DNA of 64,000 nucleotides from Martelella lutilitoris (GTDB lineage Bacteria > Pseudomonadota > Alphaproteobacteria > Rhizobiales > Rhizobiaceae). A program made the translations under genes and the position numbers. Every line of letters starts with the position of its first letter. Position 1 is the first letter of the stretch. The notes under the pieces are model-generated. The model was not told the origin of the DNA, did not search any database, and was given only the letters and a program-made list of their open reading frames with translations. This document shows, one piece after another, positions 1-8,135 of the stretch. The stretch covers positions 1 through 64,000 of the forward strand of contig NZ_VCLB01000009.1 in NCBI RefSeq assembly GCF_005924265.1, in the 5' to 3' direction.

Positions 1-1
1 C

Positions 2-406
2 GTGCAGGCGATCCTGGATTTCACCCATCAGCGGATCGCGTTCGACTATATGAAGGCCGACCCGTTCAGGACCGCCTTTGGTGGCTTCAGCGATGGCGTC
101 GGCGTCTGCCGCGACTATGCCCACCTCGCCATCACGCTCTGCCGCTGCCTCAATATTCCGGCGCGCTATTGCACCGGCTATCTGGGCGACATCGGCGTGC
201 CGAGGGATCCGAACCCGATGGATTTCAGTGCATGGATGGAAGTCTATCTCGGCGGTCGCTGGTATACCGTCGATGCGCGCCACAACAGCCCGCGCATCGG
301 CCGCATCCTGATGGCGAGAGGCCGCGATGCAACCGATGTGGCGATGTCGACGGCCTTCGGCCCGGCCATTCTTCGCCAGTTCGATGTGGTTACCGAGGAA
401 ATCTGA
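2..406 (+). CDS. transglutaminase-like protein, C-terminal part
   Basis: The gene runs in from the left edge, so its start is missing. The visible 134 residues match the core of bacterial transglutaminase-like (papain-fold) proteins: GVCRDYAHL carries the nucleophilic cysteine, DFSAWMEVYLGGRW is the strand that normally carries the catalytic histidine, and YTVDARHN carries the aspartate. The histidine position (usually HAWxEV) reads S-A-W here, so the classical Cys-His-Asp triad looks incomplete. Family members act as amidases, proteases or peptide-binding proteins; the substrate cannot be told. The gene converges with the DUF1488 gene 26 bases downstream. Confidence 0.8.
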   Translation: MQAILDFTHQRIAFDYMKADPFRTAFGGFSDGVGVCRDYAHLAITLCRCLNIPARYCTGYLGDIGVPRDPNPMDFSAWMEVYLGGRWYTVDARHNSPRIGRILMARGRDATDVAMSTAFGPAILRQFDVVTEEI

Positions 407-432
407 ACCGGCGGGGCGTGTAGAAAAAAGGC

Positions 433-687
433 TCAGGTAACGTCAGAGGCCGTCAGGACATAGACCGCCTTGCGGCCTTTCAGGTAGATCCTGCGTGCTG
501 CGTCGTAAATCGTCTCGCGCGCTGCATCGAAAGCGGCGAGATAGGGCTCTTCGCCATCGGCAGGATTGCTCAGAGCATCGGCCCTGGCGAAAAACATCAC
601 TTCGAACATGCCGTCATAGCCGGTAAAGCGAACACGTTTGCCCTTGTTGTCATAACTCCGGCTCTGATTGGGGAATTCGAGTGCCAT
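433..687 (-). CDS. DUF1488 family small protein
   Basis: An 84-residue protein beginning MALEFPNQSRSYD, a typical DUF1488 opening, followed by GKRVRFTGYDGMFEVMFF and an alpha-helical C-terminal half ending LKGRKAVYVLTASDV. The family is common in Rhizobiales and its function is unknown. The reading frame stays open upstream to 996, but the internal ATG at 687 fits the family's usual length and has an AAGGA about 12 bases upstream, so it was chosen. No signal peptide or membrane segment is seen. It lies downstream of two other small minus-strand genes, at 837-983 and 1116-1508. Confidence 0.75.
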   Translation of the reverse strand: MALEFPNQSRSYDNKGKRVRFTGYDGMFEVMFFARADALSNPADGEEPYLAAFDAARETIYDAARRIYLKGRKAVYVLTASDVT

Positions 688-836
688 GACCGAATAGATC
701 CTTGAGATTGTGGCGAGAAATGCCACTGGTTTATGGAACAGGCTTGTAAGGTTCATTCTATCGTCACCAGAAACACCGACAGACCGGATTTTCTTGCCCG
801 ATCTGTCGTAGCGTCGGCCGGGGGCGGCGTGGCGGT

Positions 837-983
837 TCAGCCTCTCGGCTTGCCGCGCGTCACATTGTTGTTGCCGGCATTTCTGACCAGTGAGCCGAGC
901 GGCGGCGCCTCGATGGTTGCCGCGCTCTTTTCCTTCTTGGGTTTTCTGACTTCGCGATTGCTTCGCTTCTGACCTTTGGCCAT
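837..983 (-). CDS. small basic protein, 48 residues
   Basis: A short open frame beginning MAKGQKRSNREVRKPKKEK and ending with a glycine/arginine-rich tail (VTRGKPRG). The first 20 residues are very rich in Lys and Arg; the centre is PPLGSLVRNAGNNN. An ATGGAG ribosome-binding site lies about 10 bases before the ATG. From memory, similar tiny basic proteins are annotated as hypothetical in rhizobia; that is not verified here. The composition would suit nucleic-acid or ribosome binding, but nothing in the sequence proves a role. Confidence 0.6.
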   Translation of the reverse strand: MAKGQKRSNREVRKPKKEKSAATIEAPPLGSLVRNAGNNNVTRGKPRG

Positions 984-1115
984 CTGCAAACTCCATGTGT
1001 CCGGCGCGCTTCGTTGCGGTGGCGCCTCTTGCTTGCCGCTGGTAAATCCGGGTATTGCCCGTGATGAGAAAGCCGTTTCCGGCTGCCTCTTCGGCGGTTC
1101 ATTCTCTGTGGTTTT

Positions 1116-1508
1116 TCATCCGACAAGCGCGGCGGCGCAGCCCGAGGCGGCGTCGCGACTTGCGTCATCGTCTCCCGGCATCGTGGCCCAGCCGCCATCT
1201 TCAATGAACTGACGCTGCTTGTAGGAGCTGTCGATGGCCTTCAGTTCGCTCATCTGCTGTGCTGAATCAGGCGCCGCCTTGAACCTCTGGACACAAATGA
1301 CCGTTGCCAGTTCATCGCGGGAAAGCTCTCCGGCTTCGGCTACGAGGGATCTTGATGTGCCGCCTGTCACCCATCCGCCCCAGGTGAAGCCAATGGTGAT
1401 CGTGACGATGGCGGTGATGATGCAAGCCCACACGAGTGTCGACTTTGCCGGGTGATAGGCTTTCCACCGTTCGCCGATGGATGACGCTTTATTGTTTTCT
1501 GCTGCCAT
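1116..1508 (-). CDS. hypothetical single-pass membrane protein
   Basis: A 130-residue protein whose ATG at 1508 follows a good GGAAGGA ribosome-binding site; the longer open frame to 1631 was rejected because it lacks one. Residues ~22-43 (LVWACIITAIVTITIGFTWG) form one membrane segment. The region after it begins GGWVTGGTSRSL and has a predicted helical part with one cysteine (VICVQRFKAAPDS) and a second cysteine near the C-terminus. No enzyme motif is visible. It resembles conserved hypothetical membrane proteins of Rhizobiales, judged from memory. Topology is probably N-in with a small periplasmic domain. Confidence 0.65.
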   Translation of the reverse strand: MAAENNKASSIGERWKAYHPAKSTLVWACIITAIVTITIGFTWGGWVTGGTSRSLVAEAGELSRDELATVICVQRFKAAPDSAQQMSELKAIDSSYKQRQFIEDGGWATMPGDDDASRDAASGCAAALVG

Positions 1509-2010
1509 GATGCCGATTCCTTCCGATTTGGGATGAATTGTCTGGTGTGATCGGCGGCAGCGCTCCCCGGCCGCTTCAGCGTAAATGGACGCGCTCTGTT
1601 GGCGTCGTGAGCCTGGGAAAGGCACCCCCAATTGCGCACATGCGCCATCATCGCCTCACAATGTGAGCGAAATCCTGAAGTGCTTTTTTACAGGCATTTT
1701 TTTCATGAGGCCGGGTTTAGCGGACCATGAAGTTACATATATCTATGATTGCGATTGAATAATAGGTCATAATGGTAATATTTTCATAATATTAATATTT
1801 TTATATTTTCGATTTTTCTTCGCAAAAACAAAAATCACGCCTTGATTTAAACATGAAAGAAGCGCATATGACGTCCATCGATCTTGTTTGACGAACTTTA
1901 TTTTGCGCATAACGCTCTGGTGAAATTCCCATCAACATCGACTTTATCGCTCGGTTGCGACCATCGAGGCCATCCGGGCATTCTCTGTGATTGATTGAAA
2001 GGAAATCGTC
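1509..2010. other. AT-rich intergenic stretch upstream of the cold-shock gene
   Basis: About 500 bases without a convincing gene. The part from ~1720 to 1850 is strikingly AT-rich for this genome, with several overlapping ATATT and TAAT runs. It probably contains the promoter and a long 5' leader of the cold-shock gene at 2011, since such leaders are usual for cspA-type mRNAs. No individual promoter box can be named with confidence. Confidence 0.45.
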
Positions 2011-2220
2011 ATGAGCACTGGCACAGTGAAATTCTTCAACAGCACCAAGGGTTTTGGCTTCATCGAGGTCGAGGGCGGCGGCGCGGACGTATTCGTCCAT
2101 ATTTCCGCTGTCGAACGCTCCGGAATGAGCACGATCTCCGAAGGCCAGAAGCTGACCTTTGACGTCGTTGCTGACAGCAGGTCCGGCAAAAGCGCCGCGG
2201 AAAACCTGCGCGCTGCATAA
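2011..2220 (+). CDS. CspA-family cold shock protein
   Basis: A 69-residue single cold-shock domain that fills the whole protein. The RNA-binding motifs RNP1 (KGFGFIEV, residues ~14-21) and RNP2 (DVFVHIS, ~28-34) are intact, after the usual opening [14 protein letters not shown]. Family members bind single-stranded RNA or DNA and act as RNA chaperones in the cytoplasm. A GAAAGGAAA ribosome-binding site sits just before the ATG. The AT-rich leader upstream is compatible with cold-dependent post-transcriptional control, which is an inference. The gene stands alone on the plus strand. Confidence 0.95.
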   Translation: MSTGTVKFFNSTKGFGFIEVEGGGADVFVHISAVERSGMSTISEGQKLTFDVVADSRSGKSAAENLRAA

Positions 2221-2638
2221 AATAGCGTCTTTGCTTCCGTGACCACGGATGTACTGGCACGGAATATCAAGACGAGTGGATCGGCCGGGCAATGCGCTCG
2301 GCCTTTCTTGCTTTGAGCGTCCGCGCAAAGGCGGGGCGAACCTTTCGCGACAGATGATCGCGCGTCCGGGTCAAGCGCAGACGGGAGCCCGGAGAAGCCT
2401 TGGAAAGCAATACCGCGAGGGTTGAAATCGAACGGAACCATCGTTCATGGATCGCGCCGATTGCCCCCAACCGGCGTGCCAGCCCGCTCCGAAGGACGAA
2501 CGAGAGCGCCGTCACGGTATTCCCTTTTCGTCGCTTCGTGGGCGCTGCTGGCACTGGCTGTCGTGAACGGCCACTGGCGGGCGCTGTTACTGACGGTTTT
2601 CGCGGCCGGTTTTTCTGTTTGCCCGTTTGTCCTGCAGC
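2221..2638. other. intergenic stretch with no clear gene
   Basis: Several overlapping open frames exist on both strands, but none has a recognisable domain together with a ribosome-binding site. A plus-strand frame from 2422 contains one hydrophobic stretch around 2520-2630 (LFVASWALLALAVV), then runs into low-complexity arginine-rich sequence and overlaps the next candidate frame. The region may be a decayed gene or non-coding. Confidence 0.35.
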
Positions 2639-2884
2639 ATGATCGCGACCAAAATGCGCCGCGCAGGCATCGTGCTCTCACGCGAGCAGCGATCGAAATG
2701 GCTGAGCCACGTTGTCGCCGAGCGGTCCAGAACCACAGACTGGTATGAAAAATGCGAACCCGACTATCTCGAAGAGCCGATGCGCGCCACCGAGATGATC
2801 CTCCAGAAACTGCAGAATCACACCCACAAGAGCCTGATTGCGCCACAATGCAGGCTCCGCGCAATCGCGGCACCAGATAAATAA
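2639..2884 (+). CDS. possible small hypothetical protein
   Basis: An 81-residue open frame beginning MIATKMRRAGIVLSREQRSKW, with a plausible mixed charged/helical composition including EPDYLEEPMRATEMILQKLQN. No strong ribosome-binding site precedes the ATG at 2639 and no domain is recognised, so it could be spurious. It ends 21 bases before the 3' end of the convergent tRNA-Pro gene. It is listed because nothing better occupies the space. Confidence 0.3.
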   Translation: MIATKMRRAGIVLSREQRSKWLSHVVAERSRTTDWYEKCEPDYLEEPMRATEMILQKLQNHTHKSLIAPQCRLRAIAAPDK

Positions 2885-2905
2885 CAATGATTTCAATTGG
2901 TTGAA

Positions 2906-2982
<77 letters not shown>

Positions 2983-3048
2983 ACTGCGGCCCGGATACAC
3001 TGAAGGCCCTGCCACCGCAACAGGAAAATGGCTTTTGCCAATGCGCCG

Positions 3049-3528
3049 TCAATATGAAAGCGCCGGTCCACTGACGCGGTCGCCCGGCCTGAGGCCATAA
3101 GTCGCCGCTTCGCCCCCGCCAATCTCCAGAACATAGCGCACGGGTTCATCGGAAGTAATGATCGCTTTTGATTCCGGTACGGCGTTTTCGTGAAAGCCCG
3201 AGACCCGGCCATCCGCGCTGATGAAGACCATGTCGAGCGGGATCAGTGTGTTGGCCATCCACATCGAGGCCGGACGGTCGACGCCGAGATCGAAGATCAT
3301 GCCGTGATCCCGGGCAAGCTCGGTTCTGAACATCAGCCCGCGCTGTCGCTGCAGCGGGTCTTTCGCGACTTCGACGACAATCGGATAGTCGCCGGTTTTG
3401 GTGTGGAGCGTCAGCTGCGAGACGGGAAAGCGGACGGCAGCGCTTTGGGCCAAGACCATGCCGGACGCAAGCAGAGCGAAAAGCCCGACCAGCGCGGCGA
3501 GTGCCCTTTTGCCGAGGAAGCGTGTCAT
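3049..3528 (-). CDS. DUF192 family exported protein
   Basis: A 159-residue protein with an N-terminal signal peptide (about residues 1-28: TM-like ALAALVGLFALLASGMVLA, then AQSAAV). The DUF192 domain follows, with the hallmarks RQRGLMFR, MIFDLGVDRPASMWM, NTLIPLDMVFISADGRV and YVLEIGGGEAATYGLRPGD. The family's function is unknown; it is widespread in alphaproteobacteria and probably periplasmic here. ATG 3528 was chosen over a TTG at 3531 because AGGA sits 7 bases upstream. It lies ~150 bases downstream of the tandem cold-shock gene on the same strand, an arrangement I recall as common in Rhizobiales, so they may be co-transcribed. Confidence 0.88.
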   Translation of the reverse strand: MTRFLGKRALAALVGLFALLASGMVLAQSAAVRFPVSQLTLHTKTGDYPIVVEVAKDPLQRQRGLMFRTELARDHGMIFDLGVDRPASMWMANTLIPLDMVFISADGRVSGFHENAVPESKAIITSDEPVRYVLEIGGGEAATYGLRPGDRVSGPALSY

Positions 3529-3680
3529 CAAGGTCCTCTCAAAGGTTTCTCACGAAAGCCGGCTTCACGGAGCACAGCCGCCTTCGCGAAGAGACACTAG
3601 CACTGCAGGCAGCAAACCAAAAAGCCCGCAATGTCAGGATTGCATGACCACGCATCCGGGCGTACCGCAAGACAACGCCT

Positions 3681-4259
3681 TCAGTGGGTCTGTCGGTTGG
3701 AAGCCGGCATGTCGGGATGGACCTCGGCGGCCATCAGCCCCTTCGGGCCCTCGCCGAAGCGCACCAGCACGCTCTGGCCGGGCACAAGTTCGGTAATGCC
3801 GTAGCGCCTCAATGTTTCCATGTGCACGAAGATATCCTCCGTCCCCTCGCCGCGGGTCAGGAAACCGAAACCCTTCTCGCGGTTGAACCACTTGACCAGA
3901 ACGCGCTCGAGCCCGCTCGACGGCTCAACCTGGACATGGGTCTTGACCGGCGGAAGCTGCGAAGGGTGAACTGCCGTCGACTGGTCCATGGAAAGGATAC
4001 GGAAGGCCTGAAGGCCGCGCTCGCGTTTCTGCACCAGCGCCACCACGCGGGTGCCTTCCAGGATCGTCTGATAACCGTCCCGCCTCAGACAGGTGACATG
4101 CAGGAGAATATCCTCCATGCCATTGTCCGGCACGACGAAGCCGAAACCCTTGCCGACATCGAACCACTTCACGAAACCGGTGACCTCCAGCAGTTCACCG
4201 GTCTCCGTGCCCGCCTCTTCTCCGGCCGAGTATCGTTCTGCCTCAGACCTTTCGGCCAT
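3681..4259 (-). CDS. tandem cold-shock-domain protein
   Basis: A 192-residue protein with two cold-shock domains. Domain 1 is at ~27-90 (GFVKWFDVGKGFGFVVPDNG, then DILLHVTCLRRDG) and domain 2 at ~118-182 (VLVKWFNREKGFGFL, then DIFVHMETLRRYG). The RNP1 motif KGFGF is intact in both. The N-terminal ~25 residues are acidic and probably disordered. Double-CSD proteins of this kind are typical of alphaproteobacteria and are expected to bind single-stranded nucleic acid, possibly across two sites at once. The DUF192 gene follows on the same strand. Confidence 0.92.
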   Translation of the reverse strand: MAERSEAERYSAGEEAGTETGELLEVTGFVKWFDVGKGFGFVVPDNGMEDILLHVTCLRRDGYQTILEGTRVVALVQKRERGLQAFRILSMDQSTAVHPSQLPPVKTHVQVEPSSGLERVLVKWFNREKGFGFLTRGEGTEDIFVHMETLRRYGITELVPGQSVLVRFGEGPKGLMAAEVHPDMPASNRQTH

Positions 4260-4423
4260 GCCGCCCCGCTCCTTGAAAAAACCCGGCTGCGAATTAACTG
4301 ATTCTTGTCATAAGAATAACATTCAAACTGCGGGTTCCCGCAAGTTCTAAACGCAAAACGCGTCCATACGGGTCCCGTCCCCATCGAATAGCTCACCGCC
4401 GAACACACAACAGGGAAGAGAAC

Positions 4424-4864
4424 ATGCATTACCTCCACACAATGGTCCGCATTACGGACATCGACGCATCGCTGCGCTTCTACCGCGAACTGATGGGCCT
4501 CAAGGAAGTGCGCCGCATCGACAACGACAAGGGCCGGTTCACGCTGATCTTCCTCGCCGCGCCGAAGGATCTGGAAAACGGCGACGGCGAACATGTGCCG
4601 AAGCTGGAGCTGACCTATAACTGGGATCCGGAAGAGTATACCGGCGGGCGCAATTTCGGCCACCTCGCCTATCGCGTCGAGAACATCTATGATTTCTGTC
4701 AGAAGCTTTCGGACGCGGGCGTGATCATCAACCGTCCGCCGCGCGATGGCAACATGGCCTTCGTCCGTTCGCCCGACGGCATCTCGATCGAGATTCTTCA
4801 GGAAGGCGATCCGCTGGAGCCGAAAGAACCCTGGGCATCGATGCCGAACACGGGCAGCTGGTAG
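4424..4864 (+). CDS. gloA: lactoylglutathione lyase (glyoxalase I)
   Basis: A 146-residue vicinal-oxygen-chelate fold enzyme. The four metal ligands expected for glyoxalase I are present: H5 (MHYLH), E62 (KLELTYNW), H80 (NFGHLAYRV) and E123 (GISIEILQ). The enzyme converts the hemithioacetal of methylglyoxal and glutathione into S-lactoylglutathione, the first step of methylglyoxal detoxification in the cytosol. The short form without the extra helix of the human enzyme suggests a nickel- or cobalt-dependent class. The gene stands alone; an AGGGAAGAGAA ribosome-binding site precedes the ATG. Confidence 0.96.
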   Translation: MHYLHTMVRITDIDASLRFYRELMGLKEVRRIDNDKGRFTLIFLAAPKDLENGDGEHVPKLELTYNWDPEEYTGGRNFGHLAYRVENIYDFCQKLSDAGVIINRPPRDGNMAFVRSPDGISIEILQEGDPLEPKEPWASMPNTGSW

Positions 4865-5030
4865 AGGGCTTCAGAGCCGCGCTGAAACGCGCGGCATCTT
4901 CTCATTAAAATCAAACAGTTATGCGCAAGCTTGGATGACCGTTTTCAACATGTCGTTTTTTTGAAGAAATCGCTGTTTTACGCTTGCAGCAATTCTATTG
5001 CCTGATTATAAGGGCGCCCAGCGAACGCAC

Positions 5031-5105
5031 GCGCCCTTCGTCTATCGGTTAGGACGCCAGATTTTCATTCTGGAAAGAGGGGTTCGATTCCCCTAGGGCG
5101 TGCCA
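5031..5105 (+). tRNA. tRNA-Glu (anticodon TTC), copy 1
   Basis: A 75-base cloverleaf: acceptor GCGCCCT paired with AGGGCGT, discriminator G and encoded CCA. The anticodon arm CCAGATTTTCATTCTGG gives TTC, and the T-arm is GGGGTTCGATTCCCC. It is the first of three nearly identical tRNA-Glu genes. Confidence 0.96.
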
Positions 5106-5217
5106 TTCGCGCACGGTCGGAAGATCGTGTTGCAATGGGTCCGAAGGTTTGTTTCGGATGACGTGTTTTCGCCGACCGGCGGGATTGCCTGAAGCGATTT
5201 CGCCAAACATGAGATGC

Positions 5218-5292
5218 GCGCCCTTCGTCTATCGGTTAGGACGCCAGATTTTCATTCTGGAAAGAGGGGTTCGATTCCCCTAGGGCGTGCCA
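5218..5292 (+). tRNA. tRNA-Glu (anticodon TTC), copy 2
   Basis: Identical in sequence to copy 1 over the whole 75 bases, including anticodon TTC, discriminator G and encoded CCA. The 112-base spacer between copies 1 and 2 shows no shared sequence with the other spacer, so only the tRNA itself is duplicated. Confidence 0.96.
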
Positions 5293-5370
5293 CTCATTTT
5301 CTGCCTGACGGCAACCACCCCTGTGATACAGAGATGGCGACCGCCAACACATGCCGCATGTCCCGTGCAT

Positions 5371-5445
5371 GCGCCCTTCGTCTATCGGTTAGGACGCCAG
5401 ATTCTCATTCTGGAAAGAGGGGTTCGATTCCCCTAGGGCGTACCA
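5371..5445 (+). tRNA. tRNA-Glu (anticodon CTC)
   Basis: Same cloverleaf as the two upstream copies, with two differences: the anticodon reads CTC instead of TTC (single T-to-C change) and the discriminator base is A instead of G. The CCA end is encoded. It reads GAG codons only, which are frequent in a high-GC genome. Confidence 0.95.
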
Positions 5446-5598
5446 GTTATCCACAACTCTGTTCCCCTCTCCCTCTTCGCCTGTCCCGATGCGGCCTCCT
5501 TGACGCCCATCTTCGTCCGCCCTTTATTAGCAAAGCACAATAAGTTACTGGAGGCTTTCCAAAGCAGCGAGGACGTCTTCCCGGAACGAGGAACGGGC

Positions 5599-6132
5599 AT
5601 GCATCTCATCCACGAATCGATCGCGCTGATCGAACCCTATCTGCGTCACTATGGCGTGGCGGCGCTGTTCGTCATCGTCTATCTGGAATCGCTCGGCGCG
5701 CCGCTGCCCGGCGAAAGCGCCGTCATTGGCGCCTCGCTGCTGGCGTCCGGCGGCCAACTGCCGATCGAGGGCGTGTTTCTGGCAGTGTTCATCGGCGCCG
5801 TGCTCGGCGACAATACGGGCTATGCGATCGGCCGCTACGGCGGGCGCAGCCTCGTCGAGCGCTATGGCCGCTATATCGGCTTCACGCACCAGAGGCGGGA
5901 ATGGATCGAGGGGCTCTACGACAAACATGGGACGGCGGTCGTCGTCGGCGCGCGTTTCGTGGTCATTCTGAGACAGCTTAACGGGATTGTTGCCGGCATG
6001 ATGGCGATGGCATGGCGCCCTTTCCTGCTGGCAAACATCGCCGGCGCCCTGTTGTGGACCAGCGTCTGGACCGCAGCGCCCTTCGTTTTCGGCGATTTCT
6101 TCGCCGCGCATTTCCACGACCTGATGAAGTAG
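5599..6132 (+). CDS. DedA family membrane protein
   Basis: A 177-residue integral membrane protein. It opens with an amphipathic helix, followed by LFVIVYLESLGAPLPGES (re-entrant E-x-x-G-x-P-x-P-G-E signature), VFLAVFIGAVLGDNTGYAIGR, and GARFVVILRQLNGIVAGMMA with the conserved R-x3-L-R/G-x3-A region, then a last segment near LLWTSVWTAAPFVFG. DedA proteins are proposed lipid scramblases or flippases (C55-P or phospholipid) of the inner membrane. ATG 5599 follows GAGGA; the upstream in-frame start at 5500 overlaps intergenic sequence and was not used. Confidence 0.9.
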   Translation: MHLIHESIALIEPYLRHYGVAALFVIVYLESLGAPLPGESAVIGASLLASGGQLPIEGVFLAVFIGAVLGDNTGYAIGRYGGRSLVERYGRYIGFTHQRREWIEGLYDKHGTAVVVGARFVVILRQLNGIVAGMMAMAWRPFLLANIAGALLWTSVWTAAPFVFGDFFAAHFHDLMK

Positions 6133-6137
6133 CCGGC

Positions 6138-7469
6138 TCAGCCGCGCATGATCCGGTCGATCTTGACCGCATAGCGGTCAGTCATCCCCGACACATAGTC
6201 GGCCATCGTATGCAGCGCGGAATAGGGGTCGCGCGCATGTCGAAGGTCGATGCCGAGGGCGCGCTGCAACTGACGGGGATAGCCGTCAATCCGGTCTTCG
6301 TCGAAATCCGCTTCGGCAAGCGCTTCCAGAACGGGCAGGACGCCGTCCAGAATGCGGTGCACCAGATTGCGCCCCATCACCTCCAGTTCCGTCTTGCGCG
6401 GAGACGTAAAGATCCGCTCGCTGGCAAGAGCCTCAATCGTGGCGAAGGCTTCTGCCTGCGCCGAGGCGCTGACGAGCGCACCGGCGAACTGACCGCTCAT
6501 GATCGCATCGTAGTTCTCGGCAAAGGCCGTGCTGCATGCCTCGAAGGCCCTGTTGATCGCGACTGCCCTCAAAACTGCGATTTTTTCCTGGGGCGTGTCG
6601 CCGCGATCATCCTTCGGCGAAAATCCGGTGACGGCGGAAAGCAGTGGAGCAACGTCGCCATAACCAAGATCGCCGGTCGTAAAGGCATCCTCAAGATCGA
6701 GAATATTGTAACAGATGTCGTCGGCCGCCTCGACCAGATAGACCAGCGGATGGCGTCGCCACCAACTTGCCGACGCATCGCCGGCAAGAAGCCCGGTTCT
6801 GGCGGCGACGGTCTCCAGCGCCTCGCGCTCGGCCTCGAACACGCCGAATTTCTTCAGGCCGCTGTCGCGCGCTTCGATCGTCTGGCGGGTCCGGGCCGTC
6901 ACCGGATATTTGAGGAAGGCGCCCAGCGTGCCATGGGTGAGCCGCATGCCGCCGCGCCGATGCATCTCCAGCCCGGCAATGATGCGGAAGCCCTGGGCGT
7001 TGCCCTCGAAGGCTTCGAATTCCTCGGCAAAACAGGCTTCGCGGTCGGCAAAGAGCCCCTCGCCCCGGTCGAACCTTTCGGCAAACCAGGCGCCGATCGC
7101 CGCCTCGCCGGAATGACCGAAGGGCGGATTGCCGATGTCATGCGCGAGACAGGCCGCATGGACGAGACCGGCGACGATTGCCTGTCCGCCCTTTGCCACC
7201 TTGCCTTCCTGTTCCAGCCACCAGCCGACCTCGAGCCCAAGGGAACGACCGACGCTTGCCGTCTCGACGGAATGGATCAGGCGGTGATGGATATGATCAT
7301 TGTCGTAGAGCGGATGAACCTGCGTCTTGTTGGCGAGCCGCCGGAAGGGCGCCGAGAAGGTGATGCGGTCGGCATCCTGGTCATAGGCGGGGCGGCGGGG
7401 TTTGTCCGACGAGGAGACCAGGAACAACCGTTCGAGATCGAGCAGTTTCGACCATTCCATCGTCGTCAT
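6138..7469 (-). CDS. dgt: deoxyguanosinetriphosphate triphosphohydrolase-like protein (HD superfamily)
   Basis: A 443-residue HD-domain dNTPase. The conserved N-terminal block DRITFSAPFRRLANKTQV and VHPLYDNDHIHHRLIH leads to the metal ligands H66, H110 and D111 (LAHDIGNPPFGHSGE), with a further acidic site around AADDICYN (~residue 260). The family removes triphosphate from dGTP and other dNTPs and tunes dNTP pools; some members restrict phages. An AAGGAAAA ribosome-binding site precedes the ATG. It follows the J-domain gene by 39 bases on the same strand, so the two probably form an operon. Confidence 0.93.
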   Translation of the reverse strand: MTTMEWSKLLDLERLFLVSSSDKPRRPAYDQDADRITFSAPFRRLANKTQVHPLYDNDHIHHRLIHSVETASVGRSLGLEVGWWLEQEGKVAKGGQAIVAGLVHAACLAHDIGNPPFGHSGEAAIGAWFAERFDRGEGLFADREACFAEEFEAFEGNAQGFRIIAGLEMHRRGGMRLTHGTLGAFLKYPVTARTRQTIEARDSGLKKFGVFEAEREALETVAARTGLLAGDASASWWRRHPLVYLVEAADDICYNILDLEDAFTTGDLGYGDVAPLLSAVTGFSPKDDRGDTPQEKIAVLRAVAINRAFEACSTAFAENYDAIMSGQFAGALVSASAQAEAFATIEALASERIFTSPRKTELEVMGRNLVHRILDGVLPVLEALAEADFDEDRIDGYPRQLQRALGIDLRHARDPYSALHTMADYVSGMTDRYAVKIDRIMRG

Positions 7470-7508
7470 GCGATTTTCCTTGCTTTCACGGCCACGTTGC
7501 AGCCTTCG

Positions 7509-8135
7509 CTATTCGGCTGCCTTGCCGTCGGTGTCCGCGTCAAGCGCGTCGTCTGCCTCTTCGTCGCGTTCAAGCTCGTAGGCATAGCCCTCGAGCATGG
7601 TATAGGCCTGCTCGATCGCCTCGATCTGGTCCTCGGCATTGCGGATCGCCTCGCCGATCGACTCGCTTCTGGCGCGCAGCATGGAGCCGAGCACGTCAGT
7701 CGCAGAACTGTCGCGCTTGCGGCGGCCGAGCCGGTCCATATGTTTGCGGACCCGCGCGCGATGCCGCTCGAGCTCGAGGATGTGAAAGCGGCTCTTGAGG
7801 ATATCGTCGGAGAGCTTGCGACGCATTGCCGCAACCGGATCAAAACTGCCGGGTTCGCGATCGTCGAGGATCATCTCATTGACCAGCGGCTCCAGCAGCA
7901 TCAGTCCCTTGAGGTCCTTCGGGTCGGCAAGCTCAGGATCATAGCCGGTATCATCAAACACCTTGCGCCGGACGGGGTCCTTCAACAGGTCGTAGGACGC
8001 CTGCAGACGGGCGAAACGCTCCTCGTCGCCGCCGCTGTCAGGATGGGCTTCCTTGGCCAGACGACGATAGGCCGCCCGCACGGTCTTCTCGTCGCAATCA
8101 TGGTCTACGCCAAGCACTTCATAGGGGTCGATCAA
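7509..8135 (-). CDS. J-domain (DnaJ-like) protein
   Basis: A 208-residue protein with an N-terminal J domain (residues ~1-62, DPYEVLGVDHDCDEKTV, catalytic HPD at 31-33, then YDLLKDPVRRKVFDDTG). The C-terminal ~140 residues are strongly charged and probably helical or coiled (RFHILELERHRARVRKHMDRLGRRKR). There is no zinc-finger or substrate domain, so it is not DnaJ itself; it should stimulate DnaK ATPase for a particular client. The start appears to be TTG at 8135 with a poor ribosome-binding site; there is no nearby in-frame ATG before the J domain. It is the first gene of a likely two-gene operon with dgt. Confidence 0.88.
   Translation of the reverse strand: MIDPYEVLGVDHDCDEKTVRAAYRRLAKEAHPDSGGDEERFARLQASYDLLKDPVRRKVFDDTGYDPELADPKDLKGLMLLEPLVNEMILDDREPGSFDPVAAMRRKLSDDILKSRFHILELERHRARVRKHMDRLGRRKRDSSATDVLGSMLRARSESIGEAIRNAEDQIEAIEQAYTMLEGYAYELERDEEADDALDADTDGKAAE

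Noticed and set aside
2422-2748. Plus-strand frame with a hydrophobic stretch downstream of the cold-shock gene
   Set aside because: Starts without a ribosome-binding site, becomes Arg-rich after the hydrophobic part, and overlaps another frame; not enough to call a gene.
5031-5445. Three ~75-base repeats with regular spacing, considered as a CRISPR-like array
   Set aside because: Each repeat folds as a full tRNA-Glu and the spacers differ in length (112 and 78 bases).
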